From an uncultured Bacteroidales bacterium (GTDB lineage: Bacteria; Bacteroidota; Bacteroidia; Bacteroidales; Paludibacteraceae): a DNA stretch of 10,709 nt. Below the pieces are notes generated by a model. It was not told the origin of the DNA. It saw nothing but the letters and a program-made list of their open reading frames with translations, and ran no database searches. The stretch spans positions 1 through 10,709 of the forward strand of contig CAKUUM010000050.1 of the NCBI GenBank assembly GCA_934692905.1, in the 5' to 3' direction. The position numbers and the translations under genes were made by a program. Of the stretch, positions 1 through 6,834 are shown in pieces; position 1 is the stretch's first letter; each line of letters opens with the position of its first letter.

Positions 1-826
1 GACCATCTTGTCGTGTGCCGACTCGGCCTCGTTGTCCATTCCCGACATGGCGGTGCTCTGCGAGGTAGAGAACGACCGTTGCTTACGCGACTTATGCCGA
101 CTCCTACGCCGTTACCATTACCGCTACATCCATTACGAAAGCCCCGACGAACGCGGCATAGACGTAGCCTTGTTGTATGATTCTACCCGCTTCCACCTTC
201 TCCATAGCGAACCCGTACCCATCCCCTTGCCTTCTGCTCCCACCCGCGACATCCTCTACGTCCAAGGCACCATCCTTCCCGATACCAAAGCCCTCCATTC
301 CAAGAATCCCCACGACCCCACACCCCACCTTCCCGATACGGCTTTTGTTGGCATTTATGCCCCCGCCGATACCCTCCACCTTTTTGTCTGCCACTTTCCC
401 TCTCAACTCGGCGGCACTTCCGAAACGGCATGGAAGCGCGATATGGCAACCTCCGTCCTCCAATCCCGCATCGATTCCATCCTCACCGCCTCTCCTTCCG
501 CCCGCGTTATCGTCATGGGCGACATGAACTCCGCACCTGCCGACGACCTCTCCCGCATGACCAACCTCATGCTTCCGCTTGCCAACGAGACACCGCTCGG
601 CACTTGTGGCACGCACAAATACAACGGTATCTGGACTTTTCTCGACCAGTTTTACATCTCCGAAGCCCTCAAAGCGCGTGTTTCCACGTATGTTTTCGCG
701 CCTTCCTGGCTCCTCGAACCGGACGAAAAGTACCTCGGCACCAAACCCCGCCGCACTTTTAACGGCTACCACTACCAAGACGCCTACTCCGACCACCTGC
801 CCATTGTCCTGCAAATATGCAGATAG
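1..826 (+). CDS. Endonuclease/exonuclease/phosphatase family protein, 5' end outside window
   Basis: C-terminal part of a metal-dependent phosphodiesterase of the EEP (DNase I-like) fold. The frame is open from base 2, so the gene begins upstream; about 40-60 residues, including the usual first Asn motif, should be missing. Counting from the TTG at base 8, visible family motifs are PDMAVLCEVEN (residues 12-22, metal-binding Glu19), VCHFPSQ (127-133, candidate catalytic His129), GDMNS (171-175, Asp/Asn active-site pair), FLDQFYIS (211-218) and the terminal SDHLP (261-265, catalytic Asp-His). All expected active-site residues in the visible part are present, so the enzyme is probably active. 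The substrate cannot be told: relatives include nucleases, sphingomyelinases and phosphatases. Whether it is secreted cannot be seen because the N-terminus is absent. Coding strand is strikingly C-rich and G-poor at third positions. Stop TAG at 824-826. Confidence 0.9.
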   Translation, partial: TILSCADSASLSIPDMAVLCEVENDRCLRDLCRLLRRYHYRYIHYESPDERGIDVALLYDSTRFHLLHSEPVPIPLPSAPTRDILYVQGTILPDTKALHSKNPHDPTPHLPDTAFVGIYAPADTLHLFVCHFPSQLGGTSETAWKRDMATSVLQSRIDSILTASPSARVIVMGDMNSAPADDLSRMTNLMLPLANETPLGTCGTHKYNGIWTFLDQFYISEALKARVSTYVFAPSWLLEPDEKYLGTKPRRTFNGYHYQDAYSDHLPIVLQICR

Positions 827-1007
827 CGCAAACCATTCATGCTGCATAATCTTTGGTATATCACTCCGGTTGCGATAAAATACCGCAACGCTGTATGACT
901 GAACGTAAGTTCGATATAGGTGGATGCTCCGAATAAGTTAGAGAGTGCCGCTTACGGACACTTTCGCAGGGAAAGGAGATGCGTATATTAGTCCGAAAAG
1001 ACTTCCA
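827..1007. other. Spacer between convergent genes, with two hairpins
   Basis: Spacer of 181 bp between the EEP gene stop and the stop of the minus-strand TPR gene. No gene is apparent. It contains an inverted repeat GTTGCG (869-874) / CGCAAC (884-889), a short perfect hairpin GAAC-GTAA-GTTC (901-912) and a longer hairpin at 941-965, listed separately. This is the expected place for termination from both sides. Confidence 0.6.
941..965. terminator. Candidate bidirectional terminator hairpin
   Basis: Imperfect stem GAGAGTGCCG / CGGACACTTTC with loop CTTA at 951-954, one bulged A at 958 and one G-U pair. It lies between two convergent genes. There is no clear T-run on either side, so intrinsic termination is an inference from structure and position only. 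Confidence 0.35.
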
Positions 1008-2039
1008 TTAATAAGTAGCAGACAAAGCGGACTCCTCGGCTTGGCGTTGGAGGAGATGCTCCACATAGTGGCGCATATTCACCTGCTGCTGGCGGCCATC
1101 GGCGTTCTTCCATTCGCCGAAAAGGCTGACGGCACGGTTGGCATAATCAAGGGCTGCGGTGTAGTCGCCCATCATCTCCGCGGCAACAGCCATGTCGGCT
1201 GCGGCGATGGCGGAGACTTTCTTGTCTCCACTATCCAAAGCCTGCTGCCAAGCGGCAATAGCATCCTGCCACAGTTTGCGTTGGAAAGCACGCATGCCGC
1301 GCTGTATGCCGGCATCGGGATTGTCATAGAGGTAGTGGGTGGCGGGTGACCATTGGGGTGTGAGGCTGACGGCTACGTCGGTGCCTATCTGTTGCGCCAA
1401 ATAAAGGAGTGCATCGTGCCGGTCGGGAAGTCCTGCGAGTGCGCTGGCACGTGCGTAAACAGGTTCCACCTCCCAGAGCAAGGTATCCGCCGTGGTGAAG
1501 ACGGCATCCTGCGTCTTGCCTGTATGGTGCACCGTCCAGTGCGTTTGTGAACAGGCTTGGAGGTAAGCATAGTACTGGTCGTCGTTCACGGGGAAACTCT
1601 CGCACATATCATATAGCACCAAGTGGTTGAGTATCAGCAGGGCATCGGCTTCGTATTCGGTGCACAGCCGCTCCTCGTCGATGATGGTCATGGGGTTGCG
1701 GGAGTAGAAATTGCGGCTCTTGTTCTGACTGATGTCCATGAGTTCCACTTGCATGTATTCGCCGCTGTCGTCCATAGTCTGTGTGGCGGCAAAGAGGCAC
1801 CGCAGCGCAGCATCTGTGAGACTGACGGATGTGCCGGCGAGCATGGTGCCGTCTTCGGCGTTGCTGTGTCCGAACTCCTCTGGCTGGGGGACGGTGTTGT
1901 TGACCACAAGGATGCGCTGTGCACCATGCAGGAGCGGTCGCTCGGCAGGGTGACGCTCGTCCACGGTGAAGAAATACTGCTGCGCCGGCAAGGTGATGAC
2001 GGCGAGAAGGGTCAGGAGAGTAGAAAAGATGCGTTTCAT
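1008..2039 (-). CDS. Exported TPR protein, DUF6340-like
   Basis: A 343-residue protein with an N-terminal signal peptide (residues 1-20: Lys-Arg, a hydrophobic run, then LPAQ as the likely cleavage region). No lipobox Cys follows, so it is probably periplasmic rather than a lipoprotein. The N-terminal half has a beta-rich stretch with RILVVNNT (42-49) and ADALLILNHL (131-140); the C-terminal part (about 243-310) reads as tetratricopeptide helices (GIQRGMRAFQRKLWQDAIAAW, then DMAVAAEMMGDYTAALDYANRAV). This arrangement recalls the Bacteroidota DUF6340 family, whose function I do not know. It starts with ATG only 22 bp downstream of the methyltransferase stop and is very likely cotranscribed with it. 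The family assignment is from memory of the pattern; the signal peptide and TPR helices are directly visible. Confidence 0.85.
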   Translation of the reverse strand: MKRIFSTLLTLLAVITLPAQQYFFTVDERHPAERPLLHGAQRILVVNNTVPQPEEFGHSNAEDGTMLAGTSVSLTDAALRCLFAATQTMDDSGEYMQVELMDISQNKSRNFYSRNPMTIIDEERLCTEYEADALLILNHLVLYDMCESFPVNDDQYYAYLQACSQTHWTVHHTGKTQDAVFTTADTLLWEVEPVYARASALAGLPDRHDALLYLAQQIGTDVAVSLTPQWSPATHYLYDNPDAGIQRGMRAFQRKLWQDAIAAWQQALDSGDKKVSAIAAADMAVAAEMMGDYTAALDYANRAVSLFGEWKNADGRQQQVNMRHYVEHLLQRQAEESALSATY

Positions 2040-2061
2040 AGCGGGTGGGAATGGTATGGGG

Positions 2062-3414
2062 TTAGAGTTTGCGTATGCGCCACTCTTTCGGGTACATGTT
2101 GTTGCACCGGTTGCCGACGTTCTTCACAAAGCCCAACGGCACGTTCTGGTAGGTGACGAGAAGGTAGGTGGTGGGTTTGCCTTCGACGGTGATGGCCTCC
2201 GCGCGGAGGTAGGAGAGTGCCTGCTCGAGAGTGAGTTCGGCTTGCGGGAAGGCATCGGCTTTGAGGTCCTTGACCATCGCCAGGGGGTGCTGCGGCGCCA
2301 TGGTTTTGCCGCGCTGCTCACCGATACCCACGCCGTAACTGATGCAGATGAACTGCGTGGTGAGATACTCAATCAACTCTTTGTATTTCAGCGGGTAGGC
2401 GGTGATAAAGCGGTCCTGCTGACGCATCACCCAACGGTCGGGGTGGCGGAGCCAGCCGCGGATCACGTTCTCCTGCTCGATGGGCTTGGGGGCGGGCTGC
2501 TTGCCCGTCTGCTTGCTCTTGGGCACGCGGAACGGATTGATGCACTCGCCGTGCTTGCGGAAAGCGCAGATATACAGCCCTTCGCCGCGGGTCCTGTGCG
2601 GATAGAAATGGTAGCCAGGGTGCCCCTCCGCTATACCCCATGCGGGGTCGCAGTCGATGTCCAGTATGTCGGCACCGAGTTCCTCGGCTATCCAGAGGGC
2701 GTTGTGCTCGTTCTCCTGACGGTTGAACGTGCAGGTGGAATAGATGAGTATGCCGCCGGGTTTGAGGGCGTCCCATGCGTCCTCCACGATGGTGCGCTGA
2801 CGGTCGGCACAGAGGCGTACGTTGGTCTTGCTCCACTCGGCGACAGCGTCTGGGTCCTTGCGGAACATCCCTTCGCCCGAACAGGGGGCGTCTATCAGCA
2901 TACAGTCGAACAGGTCGGGGAGCCGCTCGCCGAAGTCAATAGGCTGGTTGTGCGTGACAACCGTGTTGCCGTTGCCCCATTTCTGGATATTCTCGGAGAG
3001 GATGAAGACGCGCTGGCGTACGACCTCATTGCTGACAAGTAACCCCTCGTCGCCGAGATACTGGCTGATGAGGGTGGACTTGCCCCCGGGTGCGGCACAG
3101 AGGTCGAGGACGATGCTGTCGGGCTCGACATACTGCTCCAACACCTGCTGCAGGAACATGCTGCTCGCCTCCTGTACGTAGTAGCAGCCCGCGTGGAAGA
3201 GCGGGTCGAGAGTGAACTGCGGGCGCGTGCTGAGATAGTAGCCGTCTTCGTTCCACGGCACCTCGTCGGTGTCGGCGTCAAAAGTGAGACAATCAATCTT
3301 GTCGTTGAGGCGGATAGACGTGACAGGCTCGCCCTCCAATGCGTGGAAGAGGTGGTCGGCATCGGTGACACCCAACTGCTGCTGCATGCTATGTACGAAA
3401 TCTATAGGCAACAT
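2062..3414 (-). CDS. RsmF/NOL1-NOP2-Sun family rRNA cytosine-C5 methyltransferase
   Basis: A 450-residue SAM-dependent RNA m5C methyltransferase; in E. coli the related RsmF modifies 16S rRNA. Motifs in order: substrate-side NOL1 region (about 30-100), SAM-binding DLCAAPGGKS (104-113), DAPCSGEGMFRK (175-186) with the release cysteine Cys178, and STCTFNRQENE (226-236) with the nucleophile Cys228. The C-terminal region (about 315-450) contains the RsmF-type RNA-binding extension ending in LGFVKNVGNRCNNMYPKEWR (427-446), a signature of this subfamily. Length is normal and both catalytic cysteines are present, so it should be functional. It is the first gene of a two-gene minus-strand unit. The ATG at 3414 sits about 24 bp after a -7 promoter box, giving a short leader. 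The exact rRNA target cytosine cannot be deduced. Confidence 0.96.
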   Translation of the reverse strand: MLPIDFVHSMQQQLGVTDADHLFHALEGEPVTSIRLNDKIDCLTFDADTDEVPWNEDGYYLSTRPQFTLDPLFHAGCYYVQEASSMFLQQVLEQYVEPDSIVLDLCAAPGGKSTLISQYLGDEGLLVSNEVVRQRVFILSENIQKWGNGNTVVTHNQPIDFGERLPDLFDCMLIDAPCSGEGMFRKDPDAVAEWSKTNVRLCADRQRTIVEDAWDALKPGGILIYSTCTFNRQENEHNALWIAEELGADILDIDCDPAWGIAEGHPGYHFYPHRTRGEGLYICAFRKHGECINPFRVPKSKQTGKQPAPKPIEQENVIRGWLRHPDRWVMRQQDRFITAYPLKYKELIEYLTTQFICISYGVGIGEQRGKTMAPQHPLAMVKDLKADAFPQAELTLEQALSYLRAEAITVEGKPTTYLLVTYQNVPLGFVKNVGNRCNNMYPKEWRIRKL

Positions 3415-3437
3415 ACGGATTGACTAAAAAACGGCTG

Positions 3438-3445
3438 CAAAGTTA
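3438..3445 (-). promoter_or_regulatory. Bacteroidota -7 box for the methyltransferase unit
   Basis: On the minus strand this reads TAACTTTG, a match to TAnnTTTG, 24 bp upstream of the methyltransferase ATG. A TTTG lies further upstream (3458-3461) but only 12 bp away, shorter than the usual 19-21 bp, so the -33 element is not convincing. The surrounding CGTAnCTTTGCAGCCG is almost identical to the box in front of the ATPase gene at 6660-6667. Confidence 0.65.
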
Positions 3446-3614
3446 CGAAAAATATGGCAAATATCTGCTATGGGGGCGCATTTTTCATCACAATCACCCT
3501 GATAGTCCAAGATAGTGGCATGAGCGATGCTCTCTCATAATACATTTCCCTCCTTTCTCGGAAAAGTGTTGCACATACGCGGAAACGTGCAAGCGGCGAG
3601 AACAGAACAGGCAG

Positions 3615-3622
3615 TACTTTTG
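3615..3622 (+). promoter_or_regulatory. Bacteroidota -7 box before the chimeric mini-ORF
   Basis: TACTTTTG fits TAnnTTTG and lies 25 bp before the ATG at 3648. The extended core GCAGTACTTTTGC is repeated exactly in front of the MFS gene. No well-spaced TTTG is seen upstream. Confidence 0.55.
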
Positions 3623-3647
3623 CTGCGGATTCCAAACAAAAGCAATT

Positions 3648-3806
3648 ATGGAAAAGAAAGTGATTCTTCTGACAGGTGCCAACTCGGGTATCGGGCTATG
3701 GCACTGGGGAATCGGCTTGGCGGTTACCGCCCTCAGTATCGGGCATATCACCAAACGTTGGCACACCCTGCGCAACGAAATACGCAACACGCAGAAAAAG
3801 GCTTGA
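3648..3806 (+). pseudogene. Chimeric mini-ORF: SDR N-terminus joined to a membrane-helix tail
   Basis: An uninterrupted 52-codon ORF (ATG 3648, stop TGA 3804-3806). The first 16 residues, MEKKVILLTGANSGIG, are the canonical start of a short-chain dehydrogenase/reductase: beta-1 strand plus the TGxxxGIG nucleotide-binding loop. The rest of the Rossmann fold and the catalytic Tyr-x-x-x-Lys are absent. From about residue 17 the sequence becomes a hydrophobic helix with His and Trp (LWHWGIGLAVTALSIGHI, then a basic KRWHTLRNEIRN tail), reminiscent of the last helix of DUF4405 or cytochrome b561-like membrane proteins; that second assignment is weak. The reading is that a deletion fused the 5' end of an SDR gene in frame to the 3' end of another gene. 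It keeps a promoter box and AT-rich leader, so it may still be expressed. Confidence 0.6.
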
Positions 3807-3983
3807 AACCGCCTATCCTCAGGGTAAGGTCAGGGAAAGAACAGGGAAAAACAGGCTGCTGAGGCATACCTCCGCAGGCACGTTGTATATGCCCTTTTTA
3901 CAGCCCGACAAAATCCTACACAAAACACGGATTCGGGTAACTGAAAGAGTAATTGGGGTAGCGGCTGTTTGGGAGAAAAGCAG

Positions 3984-3991
3984 TACTTTTG
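3984..3991 (+). promoter_or_regulatory. Bacteroidota -7 box for the MFS gene
   Basis: TACTTTTG lies 29 bp before the MFS ATG at 4021. A TTTG at 3968-3971 is only 12 bp upstream, closer than the usual 19-21 bp. The box places transcription start near 3998, which supports ATG 4021 as the start codon rather than any upstream codon in the same frame. Confidence 0.6.
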
Positions 3992-4020
3992 CGGCGTTTT
4001 TCAAAAAGGATTGCTATACT

Positions 4021-5349
4021 ATGAGCAGACAGGAAAGGGCGATATTGGTGCTGGTGCTGATGAGTTATCTCATCATCGGCATTGACGGTTCGATAGTGAT
4101 TACGGGACTATTGGTTATCTCCGCCGATCTCGGTTTGTCGCCCGAAGCGGCATCGTGGGTGCAGAACGCCTACGTGCTGGCTTTCGGCGGGTTTATGCTC
4201 CTCGGCGGGCGGTTGGGTGATGCTTTTGGGCGCAAGAGCGTGCTCAACACGGCATTGGTGCTTTTCGGGGTAGGGTCGCTCGGCGCGGGTATGAGCCAAA
4301 CGGCAACGGTGATGATTGCCTCGCGTTTCCTGCAAGGCGTGGGGGCTGCCGCTCTGGCACCCGCCTCGCTGGCGCTGCTGATGGACACGTTCACGGGACA
4401 GGCTCGCACCAAAGCCGTGGCATGGTATGGTTCTATCTCGGGGCTCGGGCTGTGCGTGGGGCTGATAGCGGGCGGGGCTATCATCGGATATGCCTCGTGG
4501 CGGTACGGTTTCTACGTGAATATCCCGCTTATCGCGCTGATGTTGTGGTTGTCGTGGAGGTATGTACCTACCTGCAGCGGGGCAGACAGACCGCATTTCG
4601 ATGTGGCGGGGACGCTGCTGTCGGTAGCGGGTATCATTGCTGTGGTCTATGCCATCGACGGGGCGGAGAACAAGGTAGCATGGAGCCTGTCGGGTGTGGT
4701 ACTGCTGTCGGTGTTTGTATGGGTGGAGAGCCGCGCCGCTATGCCGATAATGCCGTTGCGGTTGTTTGGCGACAGGACACGCCGCGTGGCGTATATGGCT
4801 CGTTTTCTGCTGATTGGCGCATTGATGGGATATAACCTGACCATCTCCGAATATATGCAGTCGGCGTTCGGCTTCTCGCCGTTGCAGGCGGGCTGCGGGT
4901 TTATCCCGATGACGGTGCTGACCTTTCTGACGGCGATAGCGGTGCCGCGTCTGGTAGGGCGTTTCGGCAATGTACGCACGGCGGTGATGGGATTTGTGTT
5001 GCTGGCAATCGGTTTCGCGGGCTTGGTATGGGGCGTGAGCGGACAGACCTATTGGCACGACCTGTTGCTGCCGATGTCGCTGATAGGTATCGGACAGGGT
5101 TTGGCGATGAGCCCGCTGACGAACCTCGGCATACAGGGCGTTACAACAGATGACGCGGGTGCGGCGTCAGGCGTGGTGAATATGGTGCACCAGATAGGCG
5201 GTGCCGTGGGGTTGGCACTGATGACCACCGCCTGCCTCGGCATCAACGCTATGCCCCTGCGTTTCCACCGCAGTATGGCGATTGCCCTCGGCAGTATTCT
5301 CGTCGCGATGCTCCTCACCACCGCCCTGCGGCTGCACAAAAACGCCTGA
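4021..5349 (+). CDS. MFS drug/solute exporter, DHA2 (EmrB/QacA) type
   Basis: A 442-residue inner-membrane protein, probably a proton-driven multidrug or metabolite exporter. From the ATG at 4021: first helix with the acidic motif IGIDGSIV (19-26, Asp22), MFS motif A GRLGDAFGRK (63-72), the antiporter motif C region GSISGLGLCVGLIAGGAIIG (137-156), then WRYGFYVNIPL (160-170), typical of the DHA2 family, and near the end AGAASGVVNMVHQIGGAVGL (379-398). About 14 hydrophobic segments can be counted, which agrees with DHA2, although the protein is somewhat short for that group. The frame is open further upstream but those residues are not membrane-like and lie upstream of the promoter box. Its substrate is unknown. 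The last 14 codons are duplicated at 6793-6834, and the stop codon directly abuts the convergent ATPase stop codon. Confidence 0.92.
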   Translation: MSRQERAILVLVLMSYLIIGIDGSIVITGLLVISADLGLSPEAASWVQNAYVLAFGGFMLLGGRLGDAFGRKSVLNTALVLFGVGSLGAGMSQTATVMIASRFLQGVGAAALAPASLALLMDTFTGQARTKAVAWYGSISGLGLCVGLIAGGAIIGYASWRYGFYVNIPLIALMLWLSWRYVPTCSGADRPHFDVAGTLLSVAGIIAVVYAIDGAENKVAWSLSGVVLLSVFVWVESRAAMPIMPLRLFGDRTRRVAYMARFLLIGALMGYNLTISEYMQSAFGFSPLQAGCGFIPMTVLTFLTAIAVPRLVGRFGNVRTAVMGFVLLAIGFAGLVWGVSGQTYWHDLLLPMSLIGIGQGLAMSPLTNLGIQGVTTDDAGAASGVVNMVHQIGGAVGLALMTTACLGINAMPLRFHRSMAIALGSILVAMLLTTALRLHKNA

Positions 5350-6606
5350 TTATTCGCCGATATACTGCATCGGATTGCGCAGGAAATCGAAGATATTGAC
5401 GATATATATCCCGTTCTCGTTCATATAGGTCGGTTGCAGAGGTCCCGCAATCAGCACACGGAGGAAACCGTCGCTCAGACGGTTGAGCGAGGCGGTCTCC
5501 TGTATGCGTTTCTCCTCATTGTCCATAGCGTAAGCAGACTGGATATAGGTGCGGTGATACCCCATATTGCATACAAAATCCACCTCCAAGGCAACGCGTT
5601 TGCGTTTGCCCGTTTCGTCTTTCTGCTCCACGAACACCTGCCCCACATCCACCAGACAGCCCCGTGAGCGCAGTTCGTTGTAAATCAGGTTCTCCAGCAG
5701 ATGCCCGTCGTCATACTGCCGGAAACCGAGACGGGCATTGCGGATACCAAGGTCTTCAAAGTAGAATTTGTAGGGCGAATCGATGTATTTCCTGCCCTTG
5801 ATGTCATAGCGCAGCGACCGCTCTATTAGGAATGCGTCTTCCATATACTGCAGGTAGAGCGCAACGGTTTCTGCGGTGATATGGCTTTTCTTGACCGTGC
5901 GGAACGTGTTCGACAGGCGCAGCGGGTTGGTCAGCGACCCGACGGACGAGGCTATGGTGCTGAACAGTTCCTGCAGGTCGTCATCGTTTTGTATGGTGTA
6001 GCGGTCGCGTATGTCGCGCAGGTAGGTATGTGTGATTTGCTGCAGGAGATAGTCTTTCTTCTTGTTCTCGTCGGTCTCCAGCACCACCTGCGGCAGACCG
6101 CCGTAATGCATATACTCGATGAGCATCGGTAGCAGGTCGCCCTGACGGTATGCCGCAAACTCGGCAAACGACAGGGGGCGGATACGTATCTCGTCGCCGC
6201 GTCCGCGAAACTCCGTAATCACATCGCGCGACAAGAAACGCGCATTGCTGCCCGTCACGAACACGTCCACATTGTCCGTCTTGAGGAAACTGTTCAGCAC
6301 ATCCTCAAACTCGCTCACCAACTGCACCTCGTCCAGTAGCACGTAGTAATGCGTCTGGTCGGTGATGCGCGAACAGATATGCGCCAGCAGGGCATCGGGG
6401 TCGCGCAATGCCCTGTTGAGGCGGTTTTCCAAATCCACCTCGATAATATGCGCCTCGTCTACGCCCTGTTGCAGCAGGTGGTTGTGAAACAGCGTGAAGA
6501 GCAGGTACGACTTGCCGCACCGGCGCATCCCCGTCACCACTTTTATCATGTGGTTGCCGCAGGCGTGAATGAGTTTTTGCAGGTAATAATCTCTCCGTAT
6601 CTCCAT
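5350..6606 (-). CDS. AAA_14 / DUF4143 ATP-binding protein
   Basis: A 418-residue P-loop ATPase of the AAA_14-DUF4143 type, common and often multi-copy in Bacteroidales, with no settled function (suggested links to DNA processing or toxin-antitoxin-like roles). Visible motifs: Walker A GMRRCGKS (26-33), Walker B YYVLLDEVQ (88-96), sensor-like FVTGSNARFLS (116-126), and a helical middle section with GGLPQV (169-174). The C-terminal DUF4143 part has a PD-(D/E)xK-like layout: LENLIYNELRSRG (304-316), EVDF (341-344) and IQSAYAMD (355-362). All ATP-binding motifs are intact. I chose ATG at 6606; the TTG two codons upstream is also in frame but less likely. A promoter box lies 54 bp upstream and a 38-bp repeat occupies the leader. 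It converges on the MFS gene with no intervening base. Confidence 0.92.
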   Translation of the reverse strand: MEIRRDYYLQKLIHACGNHMIKVVTGMRRCGKSYLLFTLFHNHLLQQGVDEAHIIEVDLENRLNRALRDPDALLAHICSRITDQTHYYVLLDEVQLVSEFEDVLNSFLKTDNVDVFVTGSNARFLSRDVITEFRGRGDEIRIRPLSFAEFAAYRQGDLLPMLIEYMHYGGLPQVVLETDENKKKDYLLQQITHTYLRDIRDRYTIQNDDDLQELFSTIASSVGSLTNPLRLSNTFRTVKKSHITAETVALYLQYMEDAFLIERSLRYDIKGRKYIDSPYKFYFEDLGIRNARLGFRQYDDGHLLENLIYNELRSRGCLVDVGQVFVEQKDETGKRKRVALEVDFVCNMGYHRTYIQSAYAMDNEEKRIQETASLNRLSDGFLRVLIAGPLQPTYMNENGIYIVNIFDFLRNPMQYIGE

Positions 6607-6620
6607 AACCAAAATGTATT

Positions 6621-6658
6621 AGCCGTAATTTTTATGTATTTACACATTTTTTTCGGCT
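6621..6658. repeat. 38-bp repeat, copy 1 (in ATPase leader)
   Basis: Bounded by inverted ends AGCCG (6621-6625) and CGGCT (6654-6658) around an AT-rich core containing ATTTTTATGTATTTACACA and the small palindrome TGTAttTACA. It matches copy 2 at 35 of 38 positions. It lies between the ATPase -7 box and its start codon, so it would be transcribed in the 5' leader, where AGCCG/CGGCT could close a stem. Confidence 0.85.
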
Positions 6659-6659
6659 G

Positions 6660-6667
6660 CAAAGATA
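6660..6667 (-). promoter_or_regulatory. Bacteroidota -7 box for the ATPase gene
   Basis: The minus strand reads TATCTTTG, matching TAnnTTTG. It immediately borders repeat copy 1 and lies 54 bp from the ATPase start codon. Transcription would begin at about the outer edge of the repeat, placing the whole repeat in the leader RNA. No clear -33 TTTG was found. Confidence 0.6.
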
Positions 6668-6717
6668 CGGCTTTTCTGCCGAATATACAAGCACTCGGCA
6701 TATAGAAACAATCAGTC

Positions 6718-6755
6718 AGCCGAAATTTTTATGTATTTACACACTTTTTGCGGCT
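6718..6755. repeat. 38-bp repeat, copy 2
   Basis: Same orientation as copy 1, 97 bp further along, with the same AGCCG and CGGCT ends and an identical 20-bp core (6724-6743). The three differences are at repeat positions 6, 27 and 33. Unlike copy 1 it is not followed by a TAnnTTTG box. Confidence 0.85.
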
Positions 6756-6792
6756 GGCATCAACAGGCAATTGACGGATATAAAAACATGTT

Positions 6793-6834
6793 ATGCTCCT
6801 CACCGCCGCCCTGTGGCTGCACAAAAATGCCTGA
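6793..6834 (+). pseudogene. Duplicated 3' end of the MFS exporter gene
   Basis: These 42 bases match 5308-5349, the last 14 codons of the MFS gene including TGA, at 39 of 42 positions. In the MFS frame the copy would encode MLLTAALWLHKNA and a stop; the changes relative to the original are Thr to Ala, Arg to Trp and one silent change in the Asn codon. No similarity is seen upstream of 6793. After the stop codon a weaker resemblance may continue for about 20 bp. It is a gene remnant in the same orientation, 1485 bp from the original, with the ATPase gene between the two. Confidence 0.8.

Larger units (their letters stand above)
3415..4020. other. 606-bp region without an intact known gene
   Basis: Between the divergent starts of the methyltransferase (-) and the MFS exporter (+). 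It holds the minus-strand promoter at 3438-3445, a plus-strand promoter box and chimeric mini-ORF (3615-3806), and the MFS promoter box (3984-3991). Bases 3807-3960 show no recognisable coding remnant or strong repeat. Confidence 0.6.

Noticed and set aside
104..847. Long open frame on the minus strand opposite the EEP gene
   Set aside because: It is antisense to a gene with clear catalytic motifs and its translation is a Gly/Val-rich sequence without any recognised domain; it is a by-product of the codon bias.
3494..3538. Minus-strand 14-codon ORF preceded by a perfect AGGAGG (3554-3549), resembling a leader peptide
   Set aside because: Bacteroidota rarely use Shine-Dalgarno sequences, no -7 box was found upstream on that strand, and no gene follows that it could control in a simple way.
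3676..4020. N-terminal extension of the MFS exporter by 115 codons in the same open frame
   Set aside because: The extra residues do not resemble MFS proteins, the promoter box at 3984-3991 lies inside them, and ATG 4021 begins directly with the expected first helix.
4108..5058. Long minus-strand open frame opposite the MFS gene
   Set aside because: It reads as Gln/His/Arg-rich low-complexity protein, typical of the reverse complement of a GC-rich membrane-protein gene.
6718..6834. Intact insertion sequence between the ATPase and the permease
   Set aside because: No transposase coding sequence is present in this interval, and the repeats are direct copies rather than inverted ends of one element.
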